Assembly (NCBI GenBank): GCA_007123425.1
Contig: SKLC01000162.1
Span: 1-5,687, forward strand
Direction: 5' to 3'
Source: Nitriliruptoraceae bacterium
GTDB taxonomy: Bacteria > Actinomycetota > Nitriliruptoria > Nitriliruptorales > Nitriliruptoraceae
Length of the DNA: 5,687 nucleotides
Part shown: piece by piece, positions 4,422-5,687 of the stretch
Layout: every line of letters starts with the position of its first letter
How positions within the stretch are numbered: position 1 is the first letter of the stretch
Made by a program: the position numbers and the translations under genes
Notes under the pieces: model-generated
What the model was told of the DNA's origin: nothing
What the model saw: only the letters and a program-made list of their open reading frames with translations
Database searches by the model: none

Positions 4422-5580
4422 CCGTCTCGCGCGCCACCTCGAGGTCCTCGTCGAGGACGTCGGTGCCCGCCCTCCGGGCTCGCCCGCCAACCGGCGGGCC
4501 ACCTCCTACGTCGCCGGGGTCCTCGGTGACTGCGGGCTCAGCGTCGTCGAGCACCCCTTCGCCACGCGCTGGTGGGAGCCCGGCGACGGCAGCCTCGCGA
4601 CCTCCCAAGGCGTCCTCGGGGTCCGGCCCGACCCGTACGCCGCGACCTGCGACGTCCGCGGGCGCCTGGAGCGCGTCGAGCGGCTCGACGAGCTCGAGGA
4701 GCTCGCGCCGGACCCGGCACGCATCCTCGTGCTCGACGGTGAGCTCGCCAGCGAGCAGATCCTTCCCGCCGCCTTCCCCTTCCTCGACGTGCCCCACCAC
4801 GCACGAACGCGCGCCGCGCTGCGACGGCTGCGCCCGGCCGGGGTGATCGCCCTCAGCGACGACTGGCAGCCCGTGCTCGAGGACCCCGACCTCGGCCTGT
4901 CCTCCACGACGCTTCCCACGGTGCACCGGGACGCGCTCACGCGCGTCGGGTGGGCGCACCTGCGGCTCGGCGGAGCCGTCCACGACGGGCGGGGCAGCAC
5001 CGTGGCCGCCCGTCACGGCCCGGCCGCGGACCGGGCCGTGGTCAGCGCCCACCTGGACTCGAAGGCGACCACGCCGGGCGCCTTCGACAACGCGGCCGGC
5101 GTCGCGGTGCTGCTCGCGCTCGCCGAGACGTGGGACGAGGACCCCGGCCCGGTCGAGCTCGTCCTGTTCAACGGCGAGGACCACTTCGACGCCTGCGGCG
5201 AGGTCGCGTGGCTGCACGCGACCGAGCTGGCGGAGGTCCACGCCGCCATCAACGTCGACGGCGTGGGGCTGAGCGGGCGGGGCACGTCGCTGGCCACGCT
5301 GGCGTGTCCGAGCGGACTCGAGCAGGCGGTCGCCGACTGGCTGGCCGGGCGTGCCGGATGGGTGCGGGCCGAGCCGTGGCTGGAGAGCGATCACGCCCTC
5401 TTTGCGATGCGGGGGATCCCGGCGCTCGCCATCACCAGCGAGGACGTCCACCAGCTGCTCGGCGGGCTCGCCCACACACCGGCCGACACCCTCGACGTGC
5501 TCGACCTCGACGTGCTCACCGAGGTGGTGCTCGCCCTGCCGTCGCTGCTCGCTCTCGTGCGCACCAGCGGGCCGCACTGA
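4405..5580 (+). CDS. M28-family zinc peptidase (aminopeptidase-like)
   Basis: The 391-residue product has the co-catalytic two-zinc fold of M28 aminopeptidases. Expected metal and catalytic positions are His216 and Asp218 (SAHLDSK), Asp228 (GAFDNAAG), Glu258-Asp259 (FNGEDHF), Asp285 (INVDGVG) and His357 (AHTPADT); SDHALF (328-333) and GIPALAIT (337-344) are typical of the late part of the fold. Residues about 75-200 between the N-terminal segment (LEVLVEDVGARPPGSPANR, 12-30) and the catalytic half look like an inserted PA-type domain, suggested by length and position. No signal peptide is seen, so action in the cytoplasm is likely. The usual Glu-Glu pair is Glu-Asp here. ATG 4405 is used because the conserved start follows at once; GGAG (4399-4402) is only 2 bases away, and the gene overlaps the SDR end, so translational coupling is likely. 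Substrate unknown; an amidohydrolase role is possible. Confidence 0.88.
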   Translation: MTLVRDRLARHLEVLVEDVGARPPGSPANRRATSYVAGVLGDCGLSVVEHPFATRWWEPGDGSLATSQGVLGVRPDPYAATCDVRGRLERVERLDELEELAPDPARILVLDGELASEQILPAAFPFLDVPHHARTRAALRRLRPAGVIALSDDWQPVLEDPDLGLSSTTLPTVHRDALTRVGWAHLRLGGAVHDGRGSTVAARHGPAADRAVVSAHLDSKATTPGAFDNAAGVAVLLALAETWDEDPGPVELVLFNGEDHFDACGEVAWLHATELAEVHAAINVDGVGLSGRGTSLATLACPSGLEQAVADWLAGRAGWVRAEPWLESDHALFAMRGIPALAITSEDVHQLLGGLAHTPADTLDVLDLDVLTEVVLALPSLLALVRTSGPH

Positions 5581-5600
5581 CCCTGGACGCCAGCCGGGGG

Positions 5601-5610
5601 CGCGGCCGCG
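5601..5610. other. CGCGGCCGCG palindrome between convergent genes
   Basis: The 36 bases between the peptidase stop and the leftward gene's stop (5581-5616) hold a tiny hairpin (CTGG at 5583-5586 with CCAG at 5590-5593) and this 10-bp palindrome. Neither is followed by a T run on either strand, so I do not call a rho-independent terminator. Confidence 0.2.
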
Positions 5611-5616
5611 GCGAGG

Positions 5617-5687
5617 TCAGCCGGCGCCGGTGGTCACCTCAGCGAACGCGGCCGTGTCCGTGAACTGGCGGAAGCGGGTGATCCGGC
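5617..5687 (-). CDS. C-terminal end of a leftward gene, possibly NTF2/SnoaL-like (partial)
   Basis: Only the last 22 complete codons and the TGA (5619-5617) are present; the gene enters from the right edge and converges on the peptidase with 36 bases between stops. The peptide is RITRFRQFTDTAAFAEVTTGAG, in which nearly every codon ends in G or C. A strand of the form (G)RI.RFRQF.DTA followed by a short tail is typical of the last strand of small NTF2-like or SnoaL-like proteins, which serve as cyclases, isomerases or ligand-binding domains. The family call is from memory of that pattern and is tentative; that this is coding is better supported. Confidence 0.55.
   Translation of the reverse strand, partial: RITRFRQFTDTAAFAEVTTGAG

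Noticed and set aside
3246..4502. 418-residue open frame on the minus strand
   Set aside because: It mirrors the SDR gene and ignores its boundaries. The plus-strand frame has complete SDR motifs, so this is a composition shadow.
4273..5577. 434-residue open frame on the minus strand
   Set aside because: It is exactly antisense to the peptidase gene, has no family motif and is low-complexity. It is open because GC-rich codons rarely yield stops on the opposite strand.

Overview
This 5,687-base window is very GC-rich. A and T are pushed out of third codon positions, GTG starts are used beside ATG, and -10 boxes follow the TANNNT pattern. This fits a high-GC actinobacterium (phylum level only; genus not determinable). 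It reads as ordinary housekeeping or accessory metabolism. I see no tRNA, rRNA, CRISPR array, insertion sequence, prophage gene or defence system.

Layout. Positions 1-905 are a leftward cluster: a Nudix hydrolase (384-905), then a 99-aa helical protein (71-370), then the first 24 codons of a third gene (1-74) whose GTG overlaps the preceding TGA. A 166-base divergent region (906-1071) separates this from the rightward genes. It holds a likely leaderless Nudix promoter, a promoter for the rightward genes, a 10-bp inverted repeat that touches both, and an adjacent 10-bp palindrome. Rightward come a BASS/SBF-type membrane transporter (1072-1962), an SGNH/GDSL hydrolase (2024-2797), a small unknown protein that appears frameshifted (2925-3297), a short-chain dehydrogenase (SDR, about 3408 or 3444 to 4421) and an M28-type zinc peptidase (4405-5580) that overlaps the SDR end by 17 bases. 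At the right edge a leftward gene (5617-5687, C-terminus only) converges on the peptidase; its tail looks like an NTF2/SnoaL-like protein.

How the genes may work together. The transporter and GDSL hydrolase are 61 bases apart and may be cotranscribed. The SDR and peptidase overlap and are probably translationally coupled. The Nudix gene and its two followers form a tight leftward operon. No shared pathway can be read from the gene set.

The observations most worth checking are the frame switch in the small gene, which leaves one open frame running into the SDR; the possible ATC start of the SDR; a lysine at an expected sodium-site glutamine in the transporter; and the symmetric elements of the divergent promoter region. 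I found no convincing undescribed system here.
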